A model generated the notes under the pieces. It was given only the letters and a program-made list of their open reading frames with translations. It was not told the origin of the DNA and searched no databases. From Bradyrhizobium prioriisuperbiae (GTDB lineage Bacteria > Pseudomonadota > Alphaproteobacteria > Rhizobiales > Xanthobacteraceae): a stretch of 64,000 nt of DNA. The number at the start of each line of letters is the position of its first letter. Positions within the stretch are counted from its first letter, which is position 1. The translations under genes and the position numbers were made by a program. Shown here piece after piece: positions 37,351 to 47,049 of this stretch. The stretch lies in NCBI RefSeq assembly GCF_032397745.1, contig NZ_CP135921.1, positions 9,019,455 to 9,083,454 on the forward strand, in the 5' to 3' direction.

Positions 37351-39149
37351 CCGCCCTTGTCGGTCTTCTTGTCCTTGTTGTCGTTGGCGGCCGCTGCCGG
37401 CGCCGGCTCGTCGGGCAGGCCATCCTTGATCTTGGCTTCGATCTTCGGCAGGTCGTCCGGATCCGGCTTCAGGTCGCGGGCGTGCGCCCACTGGAAATTG
37501 GCTTCCAGCTTGCGGCCGAACCGCCAGTAGGCGTCGCCGAGATGATCGTTGATGGTCGGGTCTTCCGGCTTCAGATCGACGGCGCGCTCGAGGTTCTTCA
37601 CCGCATCCTCGTAATTGCCGATGCGGTAATAGGCCCAGCCCAGCGAGTCGACGATATAGCCGTCATCCGGACGCTGCTCGACGGCGCGGCGGATCATCTT
37701 CATCGCCTCGTCGAGATTGATGCCCTGGTCGATCCAGGAGTAGCCGAGATAGTTCAGCACATGAGCCTGGTCGGGCTGCATCTCCAGCGCCTTCTTGAGA
37801 TCGACCTCGGCCTTGGCCCACTGCTTGGAGCGTTCCTCGCAGATGCCGCGGAAATAGAAGAACACCCAGTTCGGCTTGTCGGTGCTGGCGTCGATGCCCT
37901 GCGTATAGGTGGTGGCGCAATCCGCGAACTTCTTGCGCGAGCGCTCGATATTGCCGAGCGCCATGATCGCTTCGATATCCTTCGGATCCTGCGCGGTGGT
38001 GTCCTTGAGGATCTTGATGGCTTCGTCGCTGCGATCGGCCGCGTCGAGATCGGTGGCGAGCTGGATCTGGGCATTGCGCTTCAGCGCCGAGTTGGCCGGC
38101 ACCCGCTCATACACCTTGATGGCCATCTGCGGCTTCTTCACCGACTCATAGAGATCGGCGAGCGACAGCAGCGCCAGCGCATGCTTCGGCTCGAGATAAA
38201 GCGCGAGCTGCAGATAGACCAGCGCGAGATCCTCGCCGCCGCGGCGGGTCAGCGAAGCGCCGATGCCGTAGAGCGCTTCCGCGGCACCGGCCTGCGGCGT
38301 TTCCGCCAGCGGCGCCAGCTTCTTGCCGGCCTTGGTGTCCTTCAGGCCCTCGAGCACCAGCGGATGGCGCGCAAGCTTCTTGTCGAAATTCTCGTAGATC
38401 GCGGCCGCAGCAGTCGGATCCTTGGCGCGCGACAGCCAGTGCGCATAGGCTTCCGCGACACGCAGTGCCGAATCGTCGAGCTTATAGGCGCGCTCGAGGC
38501 GGACGCCGGCGTCCTTCGGCTTGTTGGCGAGATCCAGGATCATTCCAGTATGGAAGTCCTTGAACAGCGGATACCACTCCGGTCCCTGCAGCTTGTCGAT
38601 GCTGGTCACCGCGGCCTGGGCATTGCCGGCGCCGTACTGCGCCCAGCCCGACAGCAGGGCCGCGACCAGATCGGTGATCGGTCCGCGGATCGACTGATTG
38701 ATGTTCTGCTGGGCGGCAGCGTAATGCTTCAGCTTCAATTCCCGCACGCCAACCACGAGCCGGGCGACGCGGTTGTTCTTGTCGATGGTGAGGATCCGGT
38801 CGGCGAGCTTGACCGCCTCCTCGATATCGCCTTCGGCCAGCGACGAGATGAAGGCGCGATCGAGCAGTTCGTTGTTCTTCGGGTCGGAGCGCAGCGCCGA
38901 GCGGTAGAACGCCGCGGCCGACGCCGCATCCCGCTCCACACTGGCATGGCGGGCGGCCAGATAGCTGCCGGAGGTGGTCATCGAGGACAGGTCGCGGCTG
39001 GTCGGGAACGCAGGTCCGGACTTCGCCGCATCCGATTTGGACGTCTCGGTCGGCTTGTCGGGGGTCTGCGCCTGGGCGACGGGGATCGCCAGCGATACAG
39101 CGGCAACGGCAGCAATCGCCAGCCGGTTGAAACGAATGGACATCATCAC
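37347..39149 (-). CDS. TPR repeat protein, exported
   Basis: A 600-residue protein with signal peptide (IAAVAAVSLAIPVAQAQ) and TPR-like helical repeats throughout: early units around AASAAAFYRSALRSDPKN, later ones around YLGYSWIDQGINLDEAMKMI and GWAYYRIGNYEDAVKNLERAVDLKPEDP. The tail is Ala/Lys-rich. Probably periplasmic or outer-membrane associated scaffold, like BamD/PgaA-type TPR proteins; no partner is evident. Three ATG codons are in line at 39143-39149. Same strand as ETF-QO (upstream) and ispE (downstream). The stop is in the repeat edge. Confidence 0.8.
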   Translation of the reverse strand: MMMSIRFNRLAIAAVAAVSLAIPVAQAQTPDKPTETSKSDAAKSGPAFPTSRDLSSMTTSGSYLAARHASVERDAASAAAFYRSALRSDPKNNELLDRAFISSLAEGDIEEAVKLADRILTIDKNNRVARLVVGVRELKLKHYAAAQQNINQSIRGPITDLVAALLSGWAQYGAGNAQAAVTSIDKLQGPEWYPLFKDFHTGMILDLANKPKDAGVRLERAYKLDDSALRVAEAYAHWLSRAKDPTAAAAIYENFDKKLARHPLVLEGLKDTKAGKKLAPLAETPQAGAAEALYGIGASLTRRGGEDLALVYLQLALYLEPKHALALLSLADLYESVKKPQMAIKVYERVPANSALKRNAQIQLATDLDAADRSDEAIKILKDTTAQDPKDIEAIMALGNIERSRKKFADCATTYTQGIDASTDKPNWVFFYFRGICEERSKQWAKAEVDLKKALEMQPDQAHVLNYLGYSWIDQGINLDEAMKMIRRAVEQRPDDGYIVDSLGWAYYRIGNYEDAVKNLERAVDLKPEDPTINDHLGDAYWRFGRKLEANFQWAHARDLKPDPDDLPKIEAKIKDGLPDEPAPAAAANDNKDKKTDKGG

Positions 39150-39452
39150 GGCTTGCCTGGCTCCAACGGGTTCAAGAAATCTGTTTCAAGAATTCTGTTT
39201 CAAAGTCTGATCGGCAGCTTCGGACACGTTTGGCGGACGGTCGCGTTCCAGGGACGTGTCTCGGCAAACGCCATCGGGTCAAGCCATTCTCAGAACAAGC
39301 CATTCAGGACAGAATTCCGCGGCCGCGGGGTTCAGCGGCGCGACGACGCGACAATGGCCTTTTTGCCTCGCAATCGCAAGGATATGACACGCCGCAGTAT
39401 GGCGGGATCGTGGCACTTTGCCCCACACTCCCGTGATCGGGTGGGATTGGCC
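39150..39452. other. intergenic between ETF-QO and TPR genes
   Basis: Contains CTGTTTCAA twice (39181, 39195) next to an imperfect third TTCAAGAA. No gene is supported. Likely promoter of the TPR gene. Confidence 0.45.
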
Positions 39453-41114
39453 CTACATGGCCTGATAATTCGGCCCGCCGCCGCCTTCCGGCGGAACCCA
39501 GGTAATGTTGCCGTTGGGGTCCTTGGCGTCGCAGGTTTTGCAGTGGACGCAATTCTGGGCGTTGATCACGAATCGGGGCTCGGCGCCCTCCTCCACCCAC
39601 TCATAGACCCCGGCCGGGCAATACCGGTTGGAGGGTCCCGCGAACACATCGTGTTCCGATGTCTTCTGCAGGGCCATGTCCGCCACCTTGAGGTGAACAG
39701 GCTGATCCTCCTCATGGTTGGTGTTGGACAGGAAGACCGATGACAGCTTGTCGAAGGTCAGCTTGCCATCCGCCTTGGGCGGCGCGATCGGCGCATGGGT
39801 CTTGGCCGGATCGAGCGCGGCACGATCGGGCTTGGCATGACCGAGGGTGCCGAACAGCGAGAAGCCGAACAGCGTGTTCATCCACATGTCGAAGCCGCCA
39901 AGGCCAACGCCGATGATGGTGCCGAACTTCGACCACAGCGGCTTGACGTTGCGGACCTTGAACAGATCCTTGCCCACCGCCGATCCGCGCCAGGCGTTCT
40001 CGTATTCCGACAGTTCGTCGTTGGCGCGGCCGGCCGCGAGCGCCGCGGCGACATGTTCCGCCGCCAGCATGCCCGTGCCCATGGCGTTGTGGATGCCCTT
40101 GATGCGGGGCACGTTGACGAAGCCTGCTGAGCAACCAATCAGCGCGCCGCCGGCGAACGACAGCCGCGGCACCGACTGATAGCCGCCCTCGGTGATGGCG
40201 CGGGCGCCATAGGCGATACGCTTGCCACCCTCGAACACGTCGCGAATTTTGGGGTGGGTCTTGAAACGCTGGAATTCATCGAACGGTGACAGATACGGAT
40301 CGTTGTAGTTCAGGTGAACGACGAAGCCGACCGCAACCAGGTTGTCGTCGTAGTGGTAGAGGAAAGAGCCGCCACCGGTGGAATTGCCGAGCGGCCAGCC
40401 GAACGCATGCTGGATCAGGCCCTTGTTGTGCTTGGCCGGATCGATCTGCCAGACTTCCTTGAGGCCAATGCCGAACTTCGGTGGTTCGCTCTTGGCATCG
40501 AGCGCGAACTTGGCGATCAATTGCTTCGACAGGCTGCCGCGCGCGCCCTCGGCGAACAGCGTGTATTTACCGAGCAGTTCCATGCCACGGGTGAACGAGG
40601 CCTTGGGCTCACCGTCGCGGCCGATGCCCATGTCACCGGTTGCGATGCCGCGGACTTCGCCGTGCTCACCGTAGATCACTTCGGTGGCCGCGAAGCCCGG
40701 ATAGATTTCCACGCCAAGCGCCTCGGCCTTGGTTGCGAGCCAGCGGCAGACATTGCCGAGCGAGCCGATATAGCAGTGATGATTGTGCATCAGCGGCGGC
40801 GTGATGAAGTTCGGCAGGCGGATCGCCAGGCTCGATGTCGCCCAGTAGAAATGGTCGTCCTTGACCTGCGTCTTCAGCGGACAGTCCGGATCGTCACGCC
40901 AGTCCGGCACCAGTTTGTCGAGACCGGCCGGATCGACCACCGCACCGGAGAGGATGTGCGCGCCGACTTCGGACCCCTTTTCCACCACCACGATGGTGAG
41001 ATCGGCATTGAGCTGCTTGAGGCGGATCGCGGCGGACAGGCCCGACGGCCCAGCGCCGACGATCACGACGTCGAACTCCATGGAATCGCGCGGCGGCAAC
41101 GGCTCGGTGCTCAT
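39453..41114 (-). CDS. electron transfer flavoprotein-ubiquinone oxidoreductase
   Basis: A 553-residue membrane-associated flavoprotein that passes electrons from reduced ETF to ubiquinone. FAD motif DVVIVGAGPSGLSAAIRL at the N-terminus; GAVVDP, the ubiquinone-binding stretch around HNHHCYIGSLGNVCRWLA, and the C-terminal 4Fe-4S domain with CPAGVYEW and NCVHCKTCDAKDP, giving the four cluster cysteines. Complete. It links fatty and amino acid dehydrogenases to respiration. Confidence 0.96.
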   Translation of the reverse strand: MSTEPLPPRDSMEFDVVIVGAGPSGLSAAIRLKQLNADLTIVVVEKGSEVGAHILSGAVVDPAGLDKLVPDWRDDPDCPLKTQVKDDHFYWATSSLAIRLPNFITPPLMHNHHCYIGSLGNVCRWLATKAEALGVEIYPGFAATEVIYGEHGEVRGIATGDMGIGRDGEPKASFTRGMELLGKYTLFAEGARGSLSKQLIAKFALDAKSEPPKFGIGLKEVWQIDPAKHNKGLIQHAFGWPLGNSTGGGSFLYHYDDNLVAVGFVVHLNYNDPYLSPFDEFQRFKTHPKIRDVFEGGKRIAYGARAITEGGYQSVPRLSFAGGALIGCSAGFVNVPRIKGIHNAMGTGMLAAEHVAAALAAGRANDELSEYENAWRGSAVGKDLFKVRNVKPLWSKFGTIIGVGLGGFDMWMNTLFGFSLFGTLGHAKPDRAALDPAKTHAPIAPPKADGKLTFDKLSSVFLSNTNHEEDQPVHLKVADMALQKTSEHDVFAGPSNRYCPAGVYEWVEEGAEPRFVINAQNCVHCKTCDAKDPNGNITWVPPEGGGGPNYQAM

Positions 41115-41351
41115 GATGCGGTCTCAAATGCCCAATAAGAACGTTTCTAACCCTGTTGTTTCCGATTTTTCGGCGAAGGACAACCCCGGTATCGATAGTG
41201 ATCCGCACTGCGGAACACGCGACGGCATGTATGCCAGCGTGGTACTCCACGAGAGCATTTCATGGCCGGCCATTCCGGTCTAAAAAGACCGGACAGGCTG
41301 TCCGATCTTCCACTCCCAGGCCTATTTCGACAACGTGACTTTTAACGCCTC

Positions 41352-42209
41352 ATGATGATCCCCGAACACGCGCCAACCGTTCACGAACTGCTCGCCTTCT
41401 ATCTGGAGGCCGGGGTGGACTGCGCGCTATCGGATGCGCCGGTCGATCGGCTGTCGGAAGAGGCGGTGGTCGAGGAGCGTCCTGCGGCCTCGGCGGTACG
41501 GCCCGCGCTGCGCACAAGCGCCACGGCTGCGGTACCGCCTGCGGCCCCCGTTCGATACACCGCCGCCTCACCCCACGCCGATGCTGCGCCGGCGCCCGAT
41601 GTCGCCATCAGTTCCGCGCGCGATGCGGCCCGCACCGCCGCGACCCTTGAAGACCTGCGCGCACTGCTCGACGCCTTCGACGGCTGCGCGCTGAAATTCA
41701 CCGCGACCAAGCTGGTGTTCGCCGACGGCAAGCCGGAGGCGCGCATCATGTTTGTCGGTGAAGCGCCGGGACGCGACGAGGATATCGAGGGGCTGCCGTT
41801 TGTCGGACGTTCGGGCAAGCTGCTCGACCTGATGATCGGCGCCATCGGGCTGAAACGCTCCGATGTCTATATCGCCAATGTCATCCCCTGGCGGCCGCCC
41901 GGCAACCGCACGCCGACGCCGCAGGAGACCCAGATCTGCCTGCCCTTCATCCAGCGCCAGATCGAACTGGTCGATCCCGACATTCTCGTCACCATGGGCA
42001 ATCCATCGACCCAGACGCTGCTCAAGACGCGCGAGGGCATCATGCGCACCCGCGGCAAATGGATCGGTTACGACACCGGCCGCCGCCAGATCCGCGCCAT
42101 GCCGACGTTCCACCCGGCGTATCTGCTGCGTTCGCCCTCCTACAAGCGCCTCGCGTGGCAGGATTTCCGCGCCATCAGGACAGCACTGGCGGTGCCAGCT
42201 TCGGCATAG
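41352..42209 (+). CDS. family-4-like uracil-DNA glycosylase lacking two cluster cysteines
   Basis: A 285-residue protein. The C-terminal half has glycosylase motifs FVGEAPGRDEDIEG (GEAPG 136-140), VGRSGKLLDLMI and HPAYLL (254-259). Family 4 enzymes bind a [4Fe-4S] cluster with four cysteines. Here Cys112 and Cys196 remain, but the position in NVIPWRPPGNR that is usually Cys is Trp180, and the partner of Cys112 is absent. The first 100 residues are low-complexity Ala/Pro-rich. It removes uracil from DNA if active; the cluster-free variant deserves checking. Confidence 0.8.
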   Translation: MMIPEHAPTVHELLAFYLEAGVDCALSDAPVDRLSEEAVVEERPAASAVRPALRTSATAAVPPAAPVRYTAASPHADAAPAPDVAISSARDAARTAATLEDLRALLDAFDGCALKFTATKLVFADGKPEARIMFVGEAPGRDEDIEGLPFVGRSGKLLDLMIGAIGLKRSDVYIANVIPWRPPGNRTPTPQETQICLPFIQRQIELVDPDILVTMGNPSTQTLLKTREGIMRTRGKWIGYDTGRRQIRAMPTFHPAYLLRSPSYKRLAWQDFRAIRTALAVPASA

Positions 42210-42243
42210 CTGCCATCGGGAGATGTCGATACAATTCGCCTCC

Positions 42244-42288
42244 ATTTCCGGCCATAAACGACAATAATTATCTCCTTTTGCCGGAAAT
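42244..42288. promoter_or_regulatory. inverted repeat upstream of the MFS gene
   Basis: Perfect 9-bp arms ATTTCCGGC (42244-42252) and GCCGGAAAT (42280-42288) with a 27-base AT-rich centre. It ends 11 bases before the MFS start codon and could be an operator or an mRNA hairpin near the ribosome-binding site. Confidence 0.5.
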
Positions 42289-42299
42289 CTAAGAAAAAA

Positions 42300-43511
42300 A
42301 TGACTGCAGCCATCGCAGACGATTCGATCGACGACCTGCAGGTCCGTCGCAATGTGCTGCGGCTGGCAGCAGCGCAGGCGCTGACCGGCGCCAATGCGTC
42401 GGTGATTTTCGCCACCGGCTCCATCATCGGCGCGACCCTCGCGCCGGGCATGGAGTTCGCGACCCTGCCGATCTCGATCTATGTGCTGGGCCTGGCCTGC
42501 GGCACGCTGCCGACCGGGATGATCTCCCGCGCCTTCGGCCGCCGCACCGCCTTCGTGATCGGTGCCGCCTGTGGCGCGCTGTGCGGCGTGGTGGCGGCGA
42601 TTGCCATCCTGCAGGCCTCGTTTGCGCTGTTCTGCGTGGCGACGTTTCTCGGCGGGCTCTATGCGTCGGTCGCGATGTCCTACCGCTTCGCGGCCGCCGA
42701 CGGTGCCAGCGTCGCCTATCGCCCGAAGGCGATCTCATGGGTGATGGCGGGAGGCGTGTTCGCCGGCGTGCTCGGGCCGCAGCTCGTGCAATGGACGATG
42801 GATATCTGGCCGCCGTATCTGTTCGCGGCGAGCTTCGTCGCGCAGGCCATCATCGCGCTGATTGCGATGGCTATCCTGCTCGGCGTCGATGCGCCGCGAC
42901 CTGCCGCCACCGATCTCGCCGCCGGCCGCCCGCTCATGGAGATCGCGCGCCAGCCGCGCTTCATCGCCGCCGCACTCTGCGGCATGGTCGCCTACACCAT
43001 CATGAACTTCATGATGACGTCGGCGCCGCTGGCGATGAAGTTCTGCGGCCTCACGCTCAGCGATTCGAACTTCGGCATCCAGTGGCATGTGGTGGCGATG
43101 TATGGCCCGAGCTTCTTCACCGGCGCGCTGATCGCGCGCTTCGGTGCGGCGCGGGTGGTGGCCGTGGGCCTTGTGCTGGAAGCGACCGCGGCCGGCATCG
43201 GGTTATCAGGTATTTCCGCGATGCATTTCTGGGCCGCGCTGATCGTGGTCGGGCTGGGCTGGAATTTCGGCTTTGTCGGCGCGTCCGCGATGGTGGTGGA
43301 AACCCACTGGCCGCAGGAGCGCAACAAGGTGCAGGCCTTCAACGATTTCCTGGTGTTCGGCATGATGGCGATGGGCTCGTTCTCATCGGGCCATCTGCTC
43401 GCGAGCTACGGCTGGTCGACCGTCAACCTCGTGGTGTTTCCGCCGCTCGCGCTGGCGCTGGTTGTGCTCGGCTTGACCGCATTCGCCAACCGGCGCGCGC
43501 GGACCGCCTGA
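42300..43511 (+). CDS. MFS transporter
   Basis: A 403-residue protein with twelve predicted helices. FATGSIIGATLAP and the loop GMISRAFGRRTAFVIGAACG resemble the YfcJ/uncharacterised 'MFS_1' exporter group. The central loop near LLGVDAPRPAATDLAAGRPLMEI separates the halves. The substrate cannot be predicted. The start lacks a clear ribosome-binding site but is the first Met in frame after an inverted repeat. Confidence 0.82.
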   Translation: MTAAIADDSIDDLQVRRNVLRLAAAQALTGANASVIFATGSIIGATLAPGMEFATLPISIYVLGLACGTLPTGMISRAFGRRTAFVIGAACGALCGVVAAIAILQASFALFCVATFLGGLYASVAMSYRFAAADGASVAYRPKAISWVMAGGVFAGVLGPQLVQWTMDIWPPYLFAASFVAQAIIALIAMAILLGVDAPRPAATDLAAGRPLMEIARQPRFIAAALCGMVAYTIMNFMMTSAPLAMKFCGLTLSDSNFGIQWHVVAMYGPSFFTGALIARFGAARVVAVGLVLEATAAGIGLSGISAMHFWAALIVVGLGWNFGFVGASAMVVETHWPQERNKVQAFNDFLVFGMMAMGSFSSGHLLASYGWSTVNLVVFPPLALALVVLGLTAFANRRARTA

Positions 43512-43541
43512 ACCAGACGCTCGTTTCTCAAGTCTTGAGTT

Positions 43542-43645
43542 GACGCGTTTCCTTCTCCGCACAAACGCTTCGCGTTTGTCGCGAGGGAACCGGTATTCCC
43601 CGGATCACGGTGCGGGGGCATGCCCCGCTCAAAAAACGCCCTACC
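43542..43645. repeat. variant CTAG-type repeat with internal expansion
   Basis: Read on the minus strand it starts TAGGGCGTTTTTTGAGCGGG, then GGAATACCGGTTCCCTCGCG and a perfect ACAAACGC/GCGTTTGT-type hairpin, then AAACGCGTCAA. The sequence corresponds to the conserved module of the family with a 30-40 base insertion. Its first TAG is the stop codon of the gene at 43641. Confidence 0.7.
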
Positions 43646-43952
43646 GGCTCACGGCCGGAGCAGCGCCGGTGGGCGGTGTCTCGCCGGTATTGGTAGGCCG
43701 GATGAAGGAGGGTGCACGTCCGAATAATCCGCCCCTGTCGACCTCGGTCTCGGGCAGCGGTGTTGGCGTTTGCGGCGCGGCCGTCGCGGCAGTTTTTGCA
43801 GCCGGAATGTTGTCGCACTTCATGGAATAGACCAGCTTGCCGTCTTCAGTGCGTCCGATCGGCCTGCAGGTGTCCGCAACGCCGACCGGCTTGTTCTGCG
43901 CCCACGCCGGCGACAACGACATCAGCGCAATCGCGATGATCAGTGTTTTCAC
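43641..43952 (-). CDS. small secreted protein, function unknown
   Basis: A 103-residue protein from GTG 43952 (GGAG six bases upstream). The signal peptide is KTLIIAIALMSLSPAWA/QN; the mature part has DTCRPIGRTEDGKLVYSMKCDNIP, a possible disulfide pair, and a Pro/Thr/Ala-rich tail. The stop codon lies in a repeat. No family recognised. Confidence 0.65.
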   Translation of the reverse strand: MKTLIIAIALMSLSPAWAQNKPVGVADTCRPIGRTEDGKLVYSMKCDNIPAAKTAATAAPQTPTPLPETEVDRGGLFGRAPSFIRPTNTGETPPTGAAPAVSR

Positions 43953-44074
43953 GTGTCTCTCCTGCAACGACAATCGGTTGCAGATTAGCCGGCCTCCATT
44001 TCTCCGGCAGCCCAAAGAATGGGCGGAGCACCCTCAAATCACGATCTCACGATACAAGCTTTGAGCAGCCGTCC

Positions 44075-45586
44075 TCAAGACGATCTCGGCCGCACGATCG
44101 CCCAGCCGATTCGCAGCAGGGGTTGCCGTCCTGTCACCATCCGCTCGAAGGCGCGTGGCACTTCGGGCGCGAGCCCGGGAAAACGCCGCGCGATATCCTC
44201 CGGCGGCGTGCCCGCGGTGTCGGCGGCGCGCCACACCACGATGCCGCCGGTCTCGTTGAACTTGTCGAGGGTCAGCCAGGGTGTGAGCTGCGGCGCCGCG
44301 TCGAAAAACACGTGGGGATGCCGCAAGGTTCCGAATCCGATCAGCGACGACAATTGCGGATCTCCGGCCACCGCCTGCAGCCGCTGCCCGGTGCGGCGCT
44401 CGAAACTTTCGCCGAAGAAGCGCCCGATCTCGCTGGCCGGCAGCGACGTCTTTACTTCGCCGGCACTGGTCCAGGGCTGGATCAATGTCATCGCCAGCAC
44501 CGCCGCAGCAGGTGCGAGGATCAGCGCCGCCCAGATGGTGCGCAACGTCTCCTGGCGGCGCACCGGAATGAGGTCGCCGCTAAGAACGATCACCGCAAGC
44601 CCGGTCATCAGCACCACGATGCCGGCCCCGCCGATGATGTCGCCAAAGCCGAACAGGGCCGACAGCAGCGTGGTCACAAGTGCCGGTGCGAGCGCGAAAA
44701 ACAGCACAAAACGCCGCGCGAACGGCGCAACCGGCGGACGAAAGATGACGGGCGCCGAATCCGAATCGCGCGCCAGCCGCCTGGAATTGAAGATCACCAA
44801 AAGCGCGATGCCCGACATCGACAGCACGAGCAGCGCCAGCAATTCGCCCCATCGCAGCGCGCGCGGGCGGATCTCCTGCAACGGCGGCAGCGCCGGCCAC
44901 TGCAGGGCATGGCTGCGAACCAGCCAGATCAGATAGGGCAGCACCAGCACCGCCACCACCACCACGGCAAACCAGGGATCGACCGAGCGCAGTGCACGCC
45001 GGCCCTGCACTGTCGCCAGCATGAAGCCGAACAGCAGCAACAACAGCAGCACCCCGACATGGCTGGTGAGCAGCAGCAGGCCGGACTCGATCGACAGTGC
45101 GAACCAGGCGTTGCGTCGGCCCTGCCCGATCACCCGATACGCATGCAGCAGCACCAGCGCCCACAGCGGCCGCGCCAGCACCGCCGGTCCGAACTCGACA
45201 CCGGGAAAGCTGAACACGGTGATCGCCGCCGTGATCATCACCACCAGCACCGCCTGCTGGCGGCCGACGATGGCGCCGCCGAGCTCGAACAGCGCCCACA
45301 TGGTGACGATGAAGCAGACTTGCGCCAGCAGATACACGCCGAAGATGTGATTGCCGGTGAAGCGGTAGGCGATGTCGGCGAGCCAGAACGCCAGCGGCGG
45401 GCCCAGATCAGTGCCGACCTGATACTCCCGGCCGAACGCCAGCAGGGTAGCGATCTCCCCGGGCGGGCTGCGATAGAGCAGCATCGGCAGCACGAACCAC
45501 AACGCTGCCTGCGCCAGCACCACGATCCAGAAGATCAGCTTCGGCCGAGCGCGGACCAGTTCGACGATCAGGGAGGTGAAGCGCAT
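44075..45586 (-). CDS. GT39-like polytopic membrane glycosyltransferase-like protein
   Basis: A 503-residue protein from ATG 45586 (MRFTSLIVELV). It starts with a hydrophobic helix, has about ten helices and a conserved early loop SPPGEIATLLAFGREYQVGTDLGPPLAFWLADIAYRF that resembles the acidic loop of PMT/ArnT-like glycosyltransferases (GT39/GT83). A soluble C-terminal region follows. These enzymes use polyprenyl-phosphate sugars to modify lipids or proteins at the periplasmic face. The start is uncertain, since no ribosome-binding site is clear. Confidence 0.7.
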   Translation of the reverse strand: MRFTSLIVELVRARPKLIFWIVVLAQAALWFVLPMLLYRSPPGEIATLLAFGREYQVGTDLGPPLAFWLADIAYRFTGNHIFGVYLLAQVCFIVTMWALFELGGAIVGRQQAVLVVMITAAITVFSFPGVEFGPAVLARPLWALVLLHAYRVIGQGRRNAWFALSIESGLLLLTSHVGVLLLLLLFGFMLATVQGRRALRSVDPWFAVVVVAVLVLPYLIWLVRSHALQWPALPPLQEIRPRALRWGELLALLVLSMSGIALLVIFNSRRLARDSDSAPVIFRPPVAPFARRFVLFFALAPALVTTLLSALFGFGDIIGGAGIVVLMTGLAVIVLSGDLIPVRRQETLRTIWAALILAPAAAVLAMTLIQPWTSAGEVKTSLPASEIGRFFGESFERRTGQRLQAVAGDPQLSSLIGFGTLRHPHVFFDAAPQLTPWLTLDKFNETGGIVVWRAADTAGTPPEDIARRFPGLAPEVPRAFERMVTGRQPLLRIGWAIVRPRSS

Positions 45587-45681
45587 CGGGGATCGGAGCC
45601 GGTGGTGGGAACCTGTCAGGGTGCCCTGTGATAAGGCGCAACGGCGGATCAGGCAACGGCGGATCAAGCAGCGACCCGCGT

Positions 45682-46518
45682 TCAGGCCAAGGTGGCCGCC
45701 GAACTCATCACCAGCGGCAGCAGCGCTTGATCCGGATTTGACACCTCGTCCGCGGCCTCGACGACGCTGTCGAGGATCTCCCCGCCATGGTGTTTCCGCC
45801 AGGCGGCGGCCACCGGCGCGAACAGCCGGCGGTGATGAATGGTCGGCCCGAGGCGGTCCAGGGCATCGAGATGCACCGGGACGCCATAACCCATGTGCTG
45901 CTCGAAGCCGTATCCGGGATAGTCCTGCGCCAGCCTGCACATCAGCCGGTCACGCGCGACCTTCGCCACAATCGAGGCGGCGGCGATCGACTGCACCAGT
46001 CCGTCGCCGCCGATCACCGCATCACAGCCGCAAGGCACGTCGATGCGGTCGCGCCCATCGACGAACACGTGCTGTGGCGCCTGCGGCAGCGCATGCACCG
46101 CGCGCGCCAGCGCCCACAGCGACGCCCGCAGAATGTTGTCACGCTCGATCCGCGCCGGCGGCGCGACGGCCACGGCAAAGGATGCGGTCGCGCAGATCTG
46201 CTCGAACAGCTCCTCGCGCTTCTCCCGCGTCAGCCGCTTGGAATCATCGAGCCCCTTGGGAATCCGGCTGGGGTCGAGAATGACCGCCGCGGCCACCACC
46301 GGCCCCGCCAGCGGTCCACGACCGGCCTCGTCGCATCCCGCCACCGGCCACACGCCGCTTTTCAGCAAGGCGCGTTCGCGACGGAAACTCGGCGGCGCCA
46401 CCGCAATGACGCCCTTGACCGATTTGGTCCCGGCCTTTTTCAATCCGGTTTTGCGCGCCGCCGGTTTGCCGGACGGCTTGCTGGATGACGACTTGCTCGG
46501 TGACTTGCCACGAATCAT
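45682..46518 (-). CDS. rnhB: ribonuclease HII
   Basis: A 278-residue RNase HII that cuts RNA in RNA/DNA hybrids and at misincorporated ribonucleotides. The active site starts [19 protein letters not shown] (Asp, Glu), DDSKRL follows, and [14 protein letters not shown] completes the metal ligands. The first 45 residues are a basic Lys/Ser-rich extension that many orthologues share. The start MIRGKSPSK (46518) was taken as the beginning. Confidence 0.94.
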   Translation of the reverse strand: MIRGKSPSKSSSSKPSGKPAARKTGLKKAGTKSVKGVIAVAPPSFRRERALLKSGVWPVAGCDEAGRGPLAGPVVAAAVILDPSRIPKGLDDSKRLTREKREELFEQICATASFAVAVAPPARIERDNILRASLWALARAVHALPQAPQHVFVDGRDRIDVPCGCDAVIGGDGLVQSIAAASIVAKVARDRLMCRLAQDYPGYGFEQHMGYGVPVHLDALDRLGPTIHHRRLFAPVAAAWRKHHGGEILDSVVEAADEVSNPDQALLPLVMSSAATLA

Positions 46519-46659
46519 GGCGGAGATGCTGCGACCACAGGTCCGCCCGCGCAAGGCGGAAAACCATGAAATACCCGCAATTCAGCGCTGTTCCATCATC
46601 TCCCGGTCGCGTTGCAATGCTAGCTGCACGGCACCGACCGGCCGGATTCGAACGGGAAC

Positions 46660-47001
46660 ATGATAATGAATGTGATGAACGCCTGGGGACTGCTCGGGAT
46701 CTGCATTGCCGCCGAAGTCGTCGCCACGACATTGCTGACGAAATCAGACGGATTCAATCGCCCACTCTACGGCATCGTGGCGATCGTTTTGTTCGCAGGC
46801 TGCTTCTTCGCCCTGTCCCATGTCCTCACCCGGATTCCCGTCGGCGTCGCCTATGCGATCTGGTCCGGTGTCGGCGTGATGCTGATCTCAACGGCCGGCT
46901 GGCTGTTCTTCCGCCAGCCGCTCAGCACCATGCAGATGCTGTTCATCGCCCTGATCGTGGTCGGCGCCGCCGGCCTCAATCTCTCGACCAAGGGCGCCTA
47001 G
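46660..47001 (+). CDS. SMR family multidrug efflux protein (EmrE-like)
   Basis: A 113-residue protein with four helices. The proton/drug-coupling Glu lies in GICIAAEVVATTLL; if translation starts at the sixth Met-codon position (46675, MNAWGLL), this is residue 14, as in EmrE. The characteristic VAYAIWSGVGVMLIS is intact. Families of this kind export quaternary cations or guanidinium. The EmrE-like QacE branch is more probable than Gdx. Single gene. Confidence 0.87.
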   Translation: MIMNVMNAWGLLGICIAAEVVATTLLTKSDGFNRPLYGIVAIVLFAGCFFALSHVLTRIPVGVAYAIWSGVGVMLISTAGWLFFRQPLSTMQMLFIALIVVGAAGLNLSTKGA

Positions 47002-47013
47002 GACGGTAGGACT

Positions 47014-47043
47014 GTAGCCCGGATGAGCGAAGCGACATCCGGG
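47014..47043 (+). repeat. REP half upstream-facing, flanks RAYT
   Basis: GTAGCCCGGATGAGCGAAGC then GACATCCGGG. Lies seven bases from the RAYT stop codon and is inverted relative to the copy at 47601. Confidence 0.9.
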
Positions 47044-47049
47044 ACCGAC

